DNA of 64,000 bases from Harmonia axyridis (GCF_914767665.1 NC_059505.1:22317506-22381505); one strand, 5' to 3'; shown: positions 45,320 through 58,556, numbered from the stretch's first letter. Numbers and translations: made by a program. Notes: generated by a model from the letters alone, not told the origin.

Positions 45320-47900
45320 AAGGGGAACAATATCGTTGTGCCATAAACCCATTTCATTCATGATAGCCTCGAGGATAGTCTTGAGAGCTCATTCACACTG
45401 AATTGAGTTCAAAAGTTAGAATATCTCCCGTTTTGTAAATATTCTTAGCACTAGGCTACGCACTATTGTTTCCTCGATTGTTTCCTATATAACTGTCATA
45501 TTCTGTTTTCAGACATAATATGACGCATTATGGGTGCATAGAACAGTTCCTTTTGTTGAGGTGTCTTCTTTGTGCAATATCAATTTAGGGTCAGTGTTGA
45601 AGTTAACCTCTGATGTTGAAATACGTATAGTTTTCTTAAGCTTTTACTCCAATATCTTTTGTCATATATCGTGAAATTCCAGATAATAATAATAATGTTT
45701 ATTCAACATAGATAAACATGGTGAGTTACAGAGGTTTTTAATTCTAAAATTAACTACCTGTGCGTAACTATATTTCGCATTGGAATTGTCCAGTTCATAT
45801 GAAGTTAAATATGTATGATTGGATTTGGTCGAAAGTGTTTCTATAAGAATTTAAGCTTCACCATGTATACATGGTGAACACCTATAGTCAATAGGATAAG
45901 CGATTCAGGATACGCAAACGTGAAATTCCCGACATTTCCATATCACACGTTCTGCTTGTCCGATTTCGATGAAATTCCCAAAGTCTCAATATTTCACGTT
46001 TTACTAGTTCGATTTTGATGAAATTTGAAATATGTGTGTACAAGTTGAGACTAAGATGCATAGAGAACCTGGTGTGTGTACGGATTCGATTTTGTTTCAG
46101 ACTTTGTGATAGTCCACATGTTGCTTTGGTGTTCTGTTCAACCAGAATTCTTTAAGGTGGCGCTTTCCCGCTATCTGTCTCTCGCCGTTTAAAAATAAAA
46201 TACTGATTTTAAACATTGCAAACTTTCACAATAAATCACAATTCATTTTCTACCGAATTTTTAATCGAATAAATGGAATATAATGACAGAGTATAGAAGA
46301 TTGTCACGAGCAGAGAATATAAAATATTATTGTTCTATACTCAAAGGTCACGAGAGCCGAGAATCGAGAGAAATATCAGATGTAAACGCTATATGCGCCA
46401 TCCGAAACGTATGCTATCTCTCGAAATCAAGTAAGTATAAATCTGAAAAATCTCCCGTATTGTCTGAAAGTTTAACAGGTGTAAGTAAACACACTAGGTT
46501 TTCTATGCATCTTAGTTGAGACATGATTTCATAGCAATCTTAGATCCTTTGATACATATCGCATTACGCAATACCGAAAATAGCGAATTGCAGAAATCTT
46601 ATTTCAGGAAGAGGAACATAATGACATAAAATGTTCAATTTTTTTGTCTGTGATTATAAGCTTTAAAAATTATTAATCTTGATCGTGAGCTAGGAGAACC
46701 AACCCCGTGTGGCCCTGCAATATGTTTTTGTATCAAATTGACTATAAATAAAACTTATGGTTTCAATGAAAATTGATGGAAATAATTCTGATATCTTGTT
46801 CTCGTGTCCAGCATATATCAAGACCAACAGAAATGAAATGTTCTGTTCTACACGTGTGTATTCGCTTGAATAATGATGGATAAATATTATCGAAAATTTC
46901 GAAAAATCAACGAAATAAAATTTATGAAGTTATGACGAAATCATACTGGTTCGATAGAATAAATTTTTATCAGCATTAATCATTGAATAACTTGATTAAT
47001 TTTAATACTTCCATTAGGATCCAATTTTTAGGTATATTTATTATGTTACTGTTCTCTTAATTGAATTTTCCGTTTCCAATTTCCATGAAAAAAAAAATAT
47101 CCTAGAATGTACATAATTTAGGCGAACATTGTAACATATATATAAGAATTCATTTCATTTCTTATCTGGAGTAAAGCGTTCTGAAGTGGTCATCTTAAAT
47201 TCCTAGGTATATCAATCGATTATTTTGTTTATTATGATATGCTAATTTTCTTCGCGAATTTGTCTTTAAAGTTTAAATTAGGAGCTGTATAGTTAGATAA
47301 ATGATAACATGTAAGTAGATAGATCTGATAAAGGACCAAAACGTTTTTTTGTACACCATACAGCGAACTAGATTATACCAGTCTGAGCAGGCGCGAACCA
47401 ATTTGAGAGCCATTAAAATGGATGTGGTAGGCTGTTAAATTTCGAACCGGTTATGAACGCGGTGTGATATAATCTTATTATTATGACGAAAGACTGAAAG
47501 AAACATCATCGCCACGGATATTTAGGAACTCTGGACTGTATTCTGCTTCTTCAACAGTGAAGACATGTCTGATGTGAACGCGCTTCAACTTCACTTCCAT
47601 CGAAATAGTATGAAATTACAATAAAATGTCGAGTTTACACACTCTGCTTTAAGAAATTAACACACCAATAAATTTGGCAATTCCAGACCAATAAATTATT
47701 GCTGCTAATTGAAAACAACTCCATACTTCCTTCCGTTATACTTCCAACCTACCTTCCAACATTATTTTCACATGTTGAAGAGAACATAAAAACGAAAAAA
47801 ATCAAATATCCAAAATCGACCCTCATTTCGTCAGTTCGTCTTCACAATGACGCTTCATGCTTAGCATTAATCTCCAAATCTCGAAATTATCCTGACTTTC
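45320..47900. other. AT-rich DNA without recognised gene
   Basis: No supported gene. The frames at 46283-46519 and 47699-47905 have no recognisable motif. Confidence 0.5.
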
Positions 47901-47906
47901 AATGAT

Positions 47907-47990
47907 CAGGGACGACGCGAGCAATTTTGGCGCCTGAAGCAAAGAATTTGATGGCCCCCCTGCTGAAAAAGTATCAATCAAACCGCCCTT
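47907..47990 (+). mobile_element. Possible hAT-type terminus
   Basis: CAGGGACGACGCGAGCAATT followed by TTGGCGCCTGAAGCAAAG and a C-rich GGCCCCCC resembles the ends of Zaphod-like hAT elements. No second end was located. Confidence 0.4.
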
Positions 47991-47999
47991 CCAACAAAA

Positions 48000-48935
48000 A
48001 ACATCACCTGCTCCGATGATAATCCAGAACCTTCTACTTGCTCGAATTAATCGACTCTTTTGACGTTTTAGAGTCTAAATCAGACTTCTTCATCAGATAA
48101 ACTCTTGAAATATTTAGAATTTGTCAATTGGCTTTCGTCAACACAAAGACAAGTTGATCTATTTCATTGTGAAATTTTCTATTGTCAATTCATTTTTCAT
48201 GAAATTCATCAATTATGTACGATCTACTCTTATTATAGGGAATAAATATCACTATTCTTTACCTCTATAACCCGAATTAACATTTGGTTTACCTCTCGGC
48301 TTACCTATATATCTCATTACCTCTGTAAGTCGAATTTAATCAAGAATGACCTGTTTAACTCGAACTACGTTTATGTCGAACTATACATAACCCGACGAAA
48401 AATCTTGGTCCCGTGGTGTTTCGAGTTAACGAGGGTACATTGTATATATATATATTCGAGATAGGATCAAATTCTGTTAAATCTGCAGTGTTCTCGACAG
48501 TGTCATTCAATATGCTAAATGTTAGTAACCCCGAGAGTAACCCTTACACTCATTTTAAATAATCTATCCTCGAATCTATCAAACATGCAAAGCTGCGGGT
48601 TGAATCAATTCATATTATATTTTGACTAAACCAAAAGATTAAATTGGGATTCCAGTAGGTACTTAAAATTTACAACCACTTTGAAATTTCCAGAGGTATA
48701 TCAATATAACTAACCACCGAGCTAACCACACAATGCAATCTGTCAGTTATCACGTTATTATTTCATAGGAAAAGAATGTGGTCCCGATTGCAAATTTTCT
48801 AATATTCCCAAGGAATCTTTGTTTCTCCTCTGCTCTCGCCTCTGCTAATATTATACCATGCATTTTCAAAATTCATTAGTATGAAAAACTATTAAAAGCT
48901 GAATTTTTTTTTTGAGTTATAATCTATAAATCGAG
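48000..48935. other. AT-rich DNA without recognised gene
   Basis: Nothing recognisable. Confidence 0.5.
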
Positions 48936-48939
48936 CTAT

Positions 48940-49375
48940 ACAAGGTGTCCCGAAAGTAACTGTACATACTCTTAAGAGGTAGAGTAGAACTATGATATAA
49001 CGAATTGACTATAAAAAATTAATTTCGGCCTTTCCTCGGAAAGATACAGGGTGAGTTTACATATTCACGGAAATAATGAAACCATCATCAGAACCAAACT
49101 TATCGGCTGAATTAATTGAAACTTTTATCTATCTGACTTTAACGCGGCTTATGTCAATAACATCCCAAGTTTCAATAAATTCCACCGATAAGTTTGGTTC
49201 TGATGATGGTTTCATTTTTTCCATGAATATGAAAACTCACAGAATAGACCTGCCTTTCTTCCGAAAGATACATATTCATGGAAAACTCACACTCACTGTA
49301 TCTTTCGGAAGAAAGGCAGAATTCGTAATGTCCTATTCAAGAGTATTTAAAGTTACGCCTGGGACACCCTGTACC
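48940..49375. mobile_element. Fold-back MITE, 0.44 kb
   Basis: The ends are inverted: left CAAGGTGTCCCGAAAGTAAC, right, read on the minus strand, CAGGGTGTCCCAGGCGTAAC. Inner arms pair around 49080-49115 and 49185-49220 (GAAACCATCATCAGAACCAA and complement) and again around CGGAAGAAAGGCAG. The plus-strand frame across it is a by-product. Confidence 0.75.
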
Positions 49376-49690
49376 GGGTTTTTCACCATAATTTGACCCC
49401 ACCTTTAACTTTGTCACTAAAAGAGATACAAAAAATGTTTCGTACAAAAGTTTCACGAAATCCACTAGTGTTTTTTAAAATGATTTCAAAAAATGAAATA
49501 TATACAGTGTGGGCAACATATTGATTGCAACTTCATTTTTTCAAATGGAGCACCCGATATATTTTTCTATATTTGACTAGCTCTTCTTCCCCTGATTTCT
49601 GAAACTTTTGTAGGAAACTTTTTTTTTTACCTCTTTTAGTAACAAAGTTAAAGGAGGGGGGGGTCAAATTATATTCCAATGACTCCAGCA
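49375..49690. mobile_element. Second fold-back element, adjacent
   Basis: The arms run from GGTTTTTCACCATAATTTGA through CTTTAACTTTGTCACT and are mirrored at 49595-49680 (ACAAAGTTAAAGGAGGGGGG). The middle matches 21965-22180 in reverse. It directly follows the previous MITE. Confidence 0.7.
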
Positions 49691-49719
49691 AGGACTATAG
49701 ATACGATTTTGGGTTTTGC

Positions 49720-50110
49720 GTGGCGATATAACATAAAAGGTAATATCAAGCAAAATTTTGTATTGACTGATCCATCAGAACCGAGAGCAGAACTATAATA
49801 AATTAAAGCAGGACAAAGCAGAATATCGAAAGGAAAAACCTAATATTACAGCGACATCAGTTCCGATCGAGTTGAACAACAACCGAGACCATAACCATAT
49901 GCCAAAATTCAAAAGGATCGTATAATCAAAACTTCTCGTCCAGATAAAATAATCGACAATAATGAGATAAAGAAATCAAATTTCATATACCTAAGCTCGT
50001 ACCTAAGAGCCTATAATATAATAGAAGGCGCATGAATAAACAAGCGCTCAAAAGCTTCTGACATCAAGTCAGCGTATTTTTTTTCGAATGTTCCGAGGAA
50101 TGTTTCTATT
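49720..50110 (+). repeat. Loose repeat family, third copy
   Basis: It contains CAAGCGCTCAAAAGCTTCTG followed by ACATCAAGTCAGCG, and a degenerate GATCCATCAGAACCGAG segment, as in the copies at 14.9 and 20.2 kb. Confidence 0.3.
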
Positions 50111-50119
50111 GTAGTAAGT

Positions 50120-51440
50120 TTATAAAAAATTAAGTAGGATCATATCAAGGAAAGATGAACCTAATTCAGCTGAAATTTTATGTGATCCTGATACCTATTG
50201 CATTAATACGACAAAGCCTCGGACAAAGCCAACCATATTTGCAATTGATTCAATCGAAAGCTTTTACTAAACTCGAATAGAAAAATCTGTCCACCGTCCA
50301 AAGGTTTTCAAGGAAACCTCGAGCGAAACTACCTAAAACAGTCATTCGCACAAAATTTTGTACCTCGTTTTGTACAAAAATCAGTTGATATACCGCATTG
50401 ATACTCGAGTATGCACACTGATATCATTTGAGAATACTTTCCATGAATTTTGAAGACAAAAACTCATATTTTCAGAGATTGAATACTTACATGTGTGTAT
50501 AGGTACATAAGTATACAATTTTTAGTTATTGGGCTTCAATGAAATAGGTATTAACTCGATCACCATAAAGACCTTACATCAAAAGTGTGGGATATATATT
50601 TTTTTAATATAAGCCAAAATTATCAGTGTGTTTGACATTGAGAATTGCGTGGGGTCGGACTCTCAGGTTCAAGTCCCAAGGAACAACACATAACACTTTT
50701 TTCAATGATTGGAATATTTTATGAGTTAAAAGGAAATAATTAATCATGTTGCAAAATTTGCATTTTTTTCACAAACAATAAGGTAGCTAATAAAATGATT
50801 GTTGGATATTCAATGAACACAATATATCCTGTTAAAATTTCAGGTTCTTAGATTTTTTCCTTGCAATTTGGAAAGTATATCGTGAATGATAAATCGAAAT
50901 AAGATTCCACTTTGTTCGTGTAATGAAGTCGAAAAACATCTAGATATATCTAAAGATGTAAATGAAAGAAAGTAGGTATTATTCTCGGTATTAGGTAGGT
51001 ATTTAGGTTGACCTAGGTATATCTGAACATAATCCACTTCAATGTGAATTTTGTTCCAACATAGTGGTTCACTTCGAAATCTTTTTTTTGAAGAAGATTC
51101 TCATTTAATTGACGTAATGAATATTTTTCATAAATAAATTATCTGATGAACTCTAATTTTTTATTGTATTTGTTTTCACAAGCTCACATCACTTCTAATT
51201 AATCTCACATTCAACTGAGCAACATAGATCATTCTGTTCTATTGCAAAATAGAATTTACTTATGTCATTGGATGGATGATTTTTACTATGACATAGATAT
51301 TGTGTGTATTTTCGATTTGCGAAATTGATCACCTTCATTAAGACCAACCAGTTGATAAAAACTGCCTTTCATTGAGTAAAATGGAAATTATATTTTTCTA
51401 AAACCTTTTCCTGTTTGTCCATTTTTGTGAATTCCTTAAA
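50120..51440. other. AT-rich DNA without recognised gene
   Basis: No supported feature. Confidence 0.5.
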
Positions 51441-51474
51441 AATATGCTTAACACTCATAGTTACTTACAATATT

Positions 51475-51752
51475 CTTCAAAACGGGGGAAAATCAGATCC
51501 AGTGATGCGACGTTGCAAAAAGAAAGGGAACTACAAATTCTGGCAACCTTGGGGAAACTATATCGATTCTTGGATTTGTCAAAATTTACGCCCAATCCAA
51601 TAGAATTTTCACTAGACACTGTTCACTTTCTCGAAAAAGAAAACAAAATAACACAATTCATAGGCGAATATGTCACATATCAGCACAATTCACAGGAACT
51701 TTCTCATGATGAAAGCAGAATATTAACAACAAAGGAATTGAAGTTCATTTAA
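51475..51752 (+). CDS. Candidate terminal exon, unknown protein
   Basis: The frame is open from 51444 to TAA at 51750-51752 and reads like a soluble protein: KIRSSDATLQKERELQILAT, then LYRFLDLSKFTPNPIEFSLD and NSQELSHDESRILTTKELKF. An acceptor-like CTCATAG ends at 51461, and AATAAA (51758-51763) follows just after the stop. It could be the last coding exon of a host gene whose other exons lie outside or far away. No domain is recognised. Confidence 0.35.
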
Positions 51753-51769
51753 AGAGTAATAAATTCTCT

Positions 51770-52300
51770 CAAATATATCAAAATTAGACAATTCAATTTT
51801 TCAATATTTTGTTGGTGGTATTTGTCATATAAATTAATATTCAAATAGAAAAATCACATGAACCTTCCTCCTTTTGATACAGATATAAACTGAGTTGAAC
51901 AACTGTTTCGAAATCGTTCTGGGTTCAGTAAGTGAATGATCGTGGAAGGGACAGATATCGAATTGTTTTCAGCTGGTATGCGCATGTCAAAACAATACCA
52001 GCTGATGTGTGAAAAGCGATAGCGATAGAAAAAAGGAGACAGCCGTAGAATGAACGATCCGTGAGATGGAAAACCATAATAGCCGCCTACGTCAGGTGTA
52101 ATATCAAATCAATGTGAATCGCATTAAGCTGATCATCCAGCCATAGAGTCTGAAGTTTTCCTTAGTTTGTTTTGTAAATGCTTTCTGTGCTTTGAATTTT
52201 GGAAAAACTTTTTCTTTAGTTTGGTATATTTAATATCAAACATCCTTCATTTGTTTATTACTAGAATAATACAAAATCGAGGTTCAAGTGAAAAACTGTA
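51770..52300. other. No recognised gene
   Basis: The stretch at 51950-52090 is less AT-rich than its surroundings but has no open frame of interest. Confidence 0.45.
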
Positions 52301-52301
52301 C

Positions 52302-52640
52302 AGGGTGGGCAAATTTTGATGTTTTAGCAATACAACTTTTAAATCAGAGGAGATAGACAAAATCTGATACCCTATTTCCATTCACCATTTCTGAGGAACT
52401 AACAATAGTAGTATTCATTTTTGGCCACTTTCTTTTGTTTTCGAGTTATAAGCGAAAATTGGAAAAATAGCGATATCGAAAAAATGGTCATATCGAAAAA
52501 AAATTATATATCCGCTAATACCGATGATAGGAGCTCTGGGATTAAAACATTATACAGGCACTTTTTTACGTAGAATCCAGTGGCGCCCTCGTCTTTTTAA
52601 CAGGGTTTTAAATTACGAAGCTATAGCCCCATGTTATGTT
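52302..52640 (+). repeat. Dispersed repeat, copy 2 (partner 4616-4915)
   Basis: It starts CAGGGTGGGCAAATTTTGAT and is collinear with the first copy through CTTTTTTACGTAGAATCCAG. It keeps an insertion of about 30 bp relative to copy 1. Confidence 0.65.
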
Positions 52641-52649
52641 TTTTTAAAT

Positions 52650-53295
52650 GAGAATACTAGATTTCTGTGCCATTTTATGAAAGCTTAGTTTTTCTGGATT
52701 TGAAAAATATATAACAATATATGGTTTGTATCAATATAAATAATAAAAAACGGTCAAAAACTCTTTTTTCATTTAAGAGTCCCAATATTTCTATGGTTTC
52801 AACTGTTGATGAGCACAGAAGAACTTGATCCTCATTCAAAGTTATTACTGACCAATTGTTATCACTATTAGTTTAAAGTTAAAATTAAAATGTTGAGTTT
52901 AATCATATATGCATTTATTTCATATTCTATTTGAAATTGATTGGTACTTGTGTGTATTCATTCTGGATTCTCTGATGAATCCATATCATTACAACTCTCT
53001 CGATTGAAACAGATGTTCATGTGGATCCTTTCGTTATTTCCAAATTATTGTTATCGTTTTCAAATGAAAAATTTATAAAATATAAATAGATTCGAAAGTA
53101 GAAATTAGTAAAGAGCATATAAATATTCAGATTGACGGATGGATACTGCTTATGTTAACTCTGGTTTCGTCTCTATACTTGTAACGACCTGACTTAACAA
53201 TTCTTACTACTAATCGAATTTGGTGTGGGTATATCATAATACATATTTAGGCTGTAACATACGAATTTCATTTTTTTTTATGAAATTCATAATGT
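52650..53295. other. AT-rich DNA without recognised gene
   Basis: Nothing recognisable. Confidence 0.5.
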
Positions 53296-53299
53296 ATAG

Positions 53300-53965
53300 T
53301 AATGTATAGGAATTATTGACATCGAAGTAGGCCTTGAACTTCTAGTCACGGCTTTATTTCTGGTTACAAAAATATCACTAAAAATTGATGTGGTTCAACA
53401 TAGAAATATTCAGTTTATATTATTTTCATCATTTTTGTATCAGAGAGTTCCCAAATTTTCGAAATTACAAAGGGCCGCATACAGTCATGATTTCATAAAC
53501 TGGAATTCATGTTCTATAATATAAACCTATATGGAATTCATTCACATTTCAAGGAAATCCAATGAAGATCCATTCATTTAAGAGTCGTCCCTGAAAGACT
53601 CCACTGAAGATCATTAAAAGTGCTTGTTCCTTTTAACGAAAGAATCTTCAATAATTTTTGCGTGATTGATGGACACTGGATATCTTTCTGCAAAATTCTA
53701 ATCATATAATTTTAAACGTGCTTTTTCATCCCAAGATTTACTGATCATATAAACTGTGGTAGCTAAACTGGCGAAGAAAACTTGTTGATTAATATGACTA
53801 GTGTATCTAAGTTAATGAAATGGCAATATTATAAGAAAGACATAAACTTCGAAAAATCCATTTAGTACCTAGGTATATGAAGAATTTTAACATTGTAACT
53901 TTCAAAATTGGAACCAATTTACCAGCCAATGTGTAGAATACTTTCAAAAGTCACTATATTTGTTA
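53300..53965 (+). repeat. 640-bp dispersed repeat G, copy 2
   Basis: Collinear with 20893-21530 from GAATTATTGACATCGAAGTA to TTTCAAAAGTCACTAT, with about 50 extra bases near 53720-53760. Confidence 0.75.
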
Positions 53966-53969
53966 GTGT

Positions 53970-54535
53970 ATTTTTATTCTTGGGTACTCGAGTAACTCGA
54001 ATTATTCTAACTGTTTTATTATTTCCTTTAAGATGAGGATTAACAAAACACTTTCTAAAACATACTTACAGGTTATATTTACCAGCTTACTTAAAGGTCA
54101 GGGACAGAGAGCTTGAGAGCGATCTGTCTCTCCATTAACTATAGATATTCACATTATGTGTTCTGATGACAGAACTCTTATTCTTTATTATTGTTACATA
54201 TATAGGGACTTGCCACTTTATTATCAAAATATTTAGGAATTTATATTCATACAGTTTTAATGACAATAATTAATATTATATTGAAGAATTTATATTCATA
54301 TGATTTTAATGAAAATAATTAATATTGCAATTGACGAAACAACAATGTTAAAATTAAATACAAGGAGGCACAATTAGAATGAGAATAAACAACTTGACTT
54401 ACATGATAAACAATCAAATATGTAGGCAAAAAAAAACTGACCAAAATAACATGGGGCAGGTAACACAATAATAAAATAAAATAATTTACATAATTTTTTT
54501 AGACACCATATCATTAAAACGGGTAGAAAAATGAA
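53970..54535. other. AT-rich DNA, no gene seen
   Basis: This lies 3' of the gypsy pol remnant and may include its 3' sequence or LTR, but I found no LTR pair. Confidence 0.4.
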
Positions 54536-54787
54536 CTTTGAAGTGAGGTCAGGGGATGCTTTTTCCTCCTGGTCATCTTTCAATAAATAAGCTGGTTTTA
54601 ATCTATCGATAGAAATAGTGCAAGGTTTGTTTTGTGTTTGGTTTGGACTGTGAAGTATTTGTCAGATCGTTCAATAACCAAAAATGGACTTTCATAAGCA
54701 GGTTCGAGAGGCTTTCTATCTCTATCGATTCGTACAAAAACATGTGAGCATATTGACAAATCTTTATGAACAAAGATACGTGCCTTA

Positions 54788-54938
54788 TCTTATGAAACCC
54801 ACAGACGAGCAACTTAGTCGCCAACCAAATTGCCGACTTGTCAAGTTGGCGACAAAGTTGCCCGTCTGTGGGCTAGTTGGTGATTCGTATTCCAAGTTGC
54901 CAACTTAGTTGGCAACTAAGTTGCTCGTTTGTGGGACG
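54788..54938. mobile_element. Small MITE inside gypsy pol
   Basis: Inverted ends CCCACAGACGAGCAACTTAG and CTAAGTTGCTCGTTTGTGGG bracket about 150 bp, with internal copies of the same words (AAGTTGCCCGTCTGTGGG). The gypsy frame continues across it. Confidence 0.75.
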
Positions 54939-54965
54939 CTTTAGTCTTATGGTAGATGCTACACG

Positions 54966-56322
54966 GTATAGTATATCCAAAGTCACTTGAACTAGTCTAT
55001 AAAAACGCTTGGCCAGAGATAATTGCAAAACAGTCATAAACCATAGGCGCACACTTTTCAAACCCTTGAGTTGAAAATAATATTTTTGCGTAGGTATGGG
55101 ACTCAGATGTCGATTCTTTCAGAAAACTTGTGACGTGAGTAGCTTTCGCTGTTACATCAAAAATGATACTATGTCATTCTACGGTGTTATAATTTGATTA
55201 TTCTTTATTCTAGACCTGTAATATACTATCAAGGAACGTTATCAACGATGATGAACATAGAATTATAAGAGCACGATGTTTGAGATTAATTCGGAAATGT
55301 TCTGTCTGAAGATAAGACAAACTAGAGAAGAATAGGTGCATGACCTTGAGGTCCTTGAGTGACATCAAGTCACTCAAAAAGTTTTTTGGAAAAAACCTAT
55401 ATTTTTTATTCATTCAGTAAATTTTACGTAGGTATAACGAGAGAGGGGTCTGAAGCAAATCCTATACTCAAAGAGTTATCGAGGAAAAACTTGAACTAAG
55501 GAAAACTGCAATTTCTCATTGAATGAAGTAGTCTATGACTTCCAGAAAACATAAAAAGAAACTAAAAAGTCAAGATTTCATAAATTGTAATAAATTATTC
55601 GTTAAGATCGTTGAAAATCCATAAACCAATAACATTTTCAATTACGTATAATTAATGACATTTCATGAAATGTTAAATTTAGTTATCCAAATTTCGATTT
55701 TAGTTTCTATGTTTTCCGGAAGTCATGAAATACTGCTCTCAGTTAGAAATTGTAGTACTTCCTCAGTTCAAGTTTTTCCTCGATAACTCTTAAATTTTCC
55801 GTATTTAGAATCAGAAAAATATTAAAAGATATATGTAACCTATTATTAAAACTGTCCTGACTTTGAAAGTAAATGGAGGAATAGATTTTATTGCGAAATT
55901 TTCATTATTTTTTCACATAAGCCATAGAATTGTGCCGAACATCATAGTCGAAATCATTAAAAGCATCAGTCACACAACGAACTAAAACTACGTGAAAATG
56001 CATTTCAATAATACCCCTATGGACCACACTGGTCTATGCGAATTATAAGAAAGTAATTAAGAGGTGATAGATGCAACCAATGAGTGCAACCAAAAACGCT
56101 CTCAAAGTAGAAAGGGGAATACGAGGGGAAATATTCAGCCAATAAAATCAATCTAATCGGGACATTCTTGTTTCCAAGACGATTTGCTAAATACCGGGGT
56201 TTATTTGAGACTATTGATAGCAATATTTTCATAAATTCCAAAGGAATTTCTGAAAACTTGGACAACCCTTGTATAATTGAAATATTCAGGCTTCCTTCAA
56301 GTGACTTTGGATATACTATACG
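54966..56322 (+). mobile_element. Family B DNA transposon, copy 2
   Basis: A 1.36-kb element with inverted ends: GGTATAGTATATCCAAAGTC at the left and CTTTGGATATACTATAC at the right. It interrupts the gypsy gene. It contains the remains of a family D palindrome (about 55381-55850) at a place similar to copy 1, and no readable transposase. Other copies lie at 8966-11410 and, shortened, at 28213-28428. Confidence 0.75.
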
Positions 56323-57299
56323 CATTTTCATTTGCAATTCAGTCACAAACGATTCCGAGTCTAGTTTAGTTACAAATTTTTCAAAGAAGTCACCTGGTAG
56401 TGTTATAGAGGTTCCATAGACCATGTGTGCTGTGATTAAGTTGGAGGCTGGCTTCAGAGGAGCTCGAATACCTAACACTACTGTTGGCAGGGTGTCTGTT
56501 CATTTCACAGAATTATGTGCTCGTATGGCTGCTTTAATTATGCGGTGCTGCCTTTTATTTCTATTTTTTCGTTGCATTGCGGGTGATAAGCAGTAGCGTG
56601 GCAGAGTTTTACTCTACAAATGGACGTAAGGTGGAAAAAAGAGAGGTAGCAAATTGGCTTCCTCTATCGGTTATAACACATGATGGCGCTTCAAATCTCG
56701 TTATCCAATTTTGGTAAAAAGCACTAGCTACTGTTTCTGCCGATATGTCTTGTGAAGGAATTGCCTCAATTCAATTCTTGTAACGATCTATACATGTAAA
56801 AATGTATGTTTTTCCATCTGAGACAGGTAAGGGTCTAACAAGATCCATATGAATTGTTGAAAATCGTTCATCAGGTTCAGAGAACTTGGCTACTTCGGAT
56901 TTTGTATGTTTGGAAATTTTATTTTTTTGGCAATTCATACAGGATTGGGTCTGATGTCTGACATCCACTTCAATTCTTGGCCAAACAAATCTTGCAGACA
57001 TATTTTTGACCGTTGCTTTCATCCTTTGAAGCGCACAACCTTGAATGTGGTCAATAGCTGGTGTTGTTCGAACTGCAAAGCAGTATCGCTCCTTTCGAAA
57101 ATTCGATGTCAACATTTTGTGCATCTGCGATTTTTTTGAAAAGCAATTGCTTCAATGCTATCGATTTGAGATAAAAATGAACAATCAGGTAAAAATTGAT
57201 AAGATTCTGAAGTGAAAGCTCCAAAATACTCGAACTGAAAATCAATCTCAAGAAGAATCTGTAAATTCAAAGGACATCGGAAACGAATAATCAATTTTT

Positions 57300-57860
57300 T
57301 GCTCTTTATCTCCCAAGTCTAATGTCTGGGTACGCCACTGGTAGTATGTAATCACCTCTCGAATGATTATTATAGTTATATTTTTGTTATATCCCTTATT
57401 TGAGTTATAATCTGCGGAAAATTCAAGTGGATGATATCTATCCTCGTTTACAAGAGTAGGTACTTTGGGATTTTATAACAATAGAGAGATAGACATATTC
57501 GAAGAAATTAAATCTATCTTGCGATTCATAAAGTTCAGTACATCATTTTATTGTTTTAAATCGAATAGATTCTGAAAGTCTACAATCAAGGTACTCTTAT
57601 CGTTGTCTTCAGAAAGTGTGAGCATATTGAAGTCATCCAAAATTAATGTCATGATCATCCAATAGTTCTATCAAACATACTGAAATAATTATCATAAATC
57701 GCCAAGGGCGTAGATCTTTTTTTTTTCTTTTAATCGAAAAAAAAAGTTCGACGACACTGTTCCCTCATATTTATAATGTGAGAAAAAGAGGTTTTATAAC
57801 GAAGTTTGAACCAAATTACTCGAAATAATTTTTTTTATTACGACTTCGATTGTTATTATC
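57300..57860. other. No recognised gene
   Basis: This lies 5' of the gypsy remnant on its coding strand; RT and RNase H domains should be here but none can be read, so the 5' part is lost or replaced. Confidence 0.45.
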
Positions 57861-57865
57861 TCATA

Positions 57866-58556
57866 CTGGGTGTTCCTGAATTGGAGTTACGAAGGAAAAT
57901 GAGGGATTCTTTGGATAATTTTGGAAATAAAGTGGCCCATAAACATGAGCCCGCAAACGCTTTGTTTTCGAGATACAGGTTGTTTCTTGTAGTCCTACTT
58001 TTTTGTGATGCTCGAAAGGTTTATCGAATCTTCATTAAACTTCGCTATAGAGTTGGTAAATAAGTATCAAAACTTATTATTGATTTATTTATCACAGCTG
58101 GATTTTTATAATAATTCTGATTTTCCTGAGAATTACTATAGAGCTGTTTGAATTTTTTTTTCGAAATTGATTGCATATACGACAAAACTACAACAAACCA
58201 AAAAGTGTAGTATTAAACCAGAGTTTCCCTTTAAAACTACTAGTTTTATAATAATTATATATAAGTTATATAATCCTGGAGGAAAGAAGCGAGCACCCTT
58301 CCAGAAAAAGTTCGCCCTGTAGATTTGCATTTAAAATTAGTATATCACATGATGAAAACTTCAAATTGGAATATCTATGCCAATTCTAGTTTAATATCTT
58401 GTGAAGGGAAGGTGCTATGCGAAAAAACTTGAACTTCAACACCTGTATCTCAAAAACAAAGCGTTTGCGGAGTCTTATTATAGGACTTCTTTTCTTTGAA
58501 TGATCCGAGAAATCTATCATTTTTATTCGTACCTCCAATTTAGGAACACCTGTAGA
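57866..58556 (+). mobile_element. MITE family C, copy 2
   Basis: Terminal inverted repeats start TGGGTGTTCCTGAATTGGAG at the left and are mirrored by CCTCCAATTTAGGAACACC at the right. CAAACGCTTTGTTTTCGAGA occurs near both ends. It is the reverse of 23618-24248 and better preserved at its ends. Confidence 0.75.

Larger units (their letters stand above)
54541..57300 (-). pseudogene. Ty3/gypsy pol (integrase region), disrupted
   Basis: Minus-strand pieces in order. At 57200 lies the linker with LSQIDSIEAI and ADAQNVD. At 56780-57100 is the zinc-binding region (DHIQG, ARFVWPRIEVDV, CMNCQKNKISKHT). Next is the catalytic core with first Asp in IHMDLVRPLP, TCIDRYKN, a TGA where Trp is expected (about 56776), DISAETVASAFYQNW and second Asp in VITDRGSQF. 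After a frameshift come TAYHPQCNEKIE, then LGIRAPLKPASN and VYGTSITLPGDFF (56350-56465). A family B transposon (54966-56322) then splits the gene. The tail resumes with TIRLKRP, is split again by a MITE, and ends with FIKICQYAHMFLYESI and DRLKPAYLLKDDQEEK (54541-54790). The element would insert its DNA copy into chromosomes; this copy is dead. Confidence 0.8.

Noticed and set aside
49076..49396. 106-codon plus-strand frame with TDKFGSDDGF
   Set aside because: Lies wholly in a palindromic MITE; the peptide mirrors the inverted arms.
50645..50690. GGTTCAAGTCCCAAGG resembling a tRNA B box
   Set aside because: No cloverleaf, acceptor or anticodon arm can be built around it.
56168..56419. 83-codon plus-strand frame
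   Set aside because: Covers the right end of transposon B and antisense gypsy pol.
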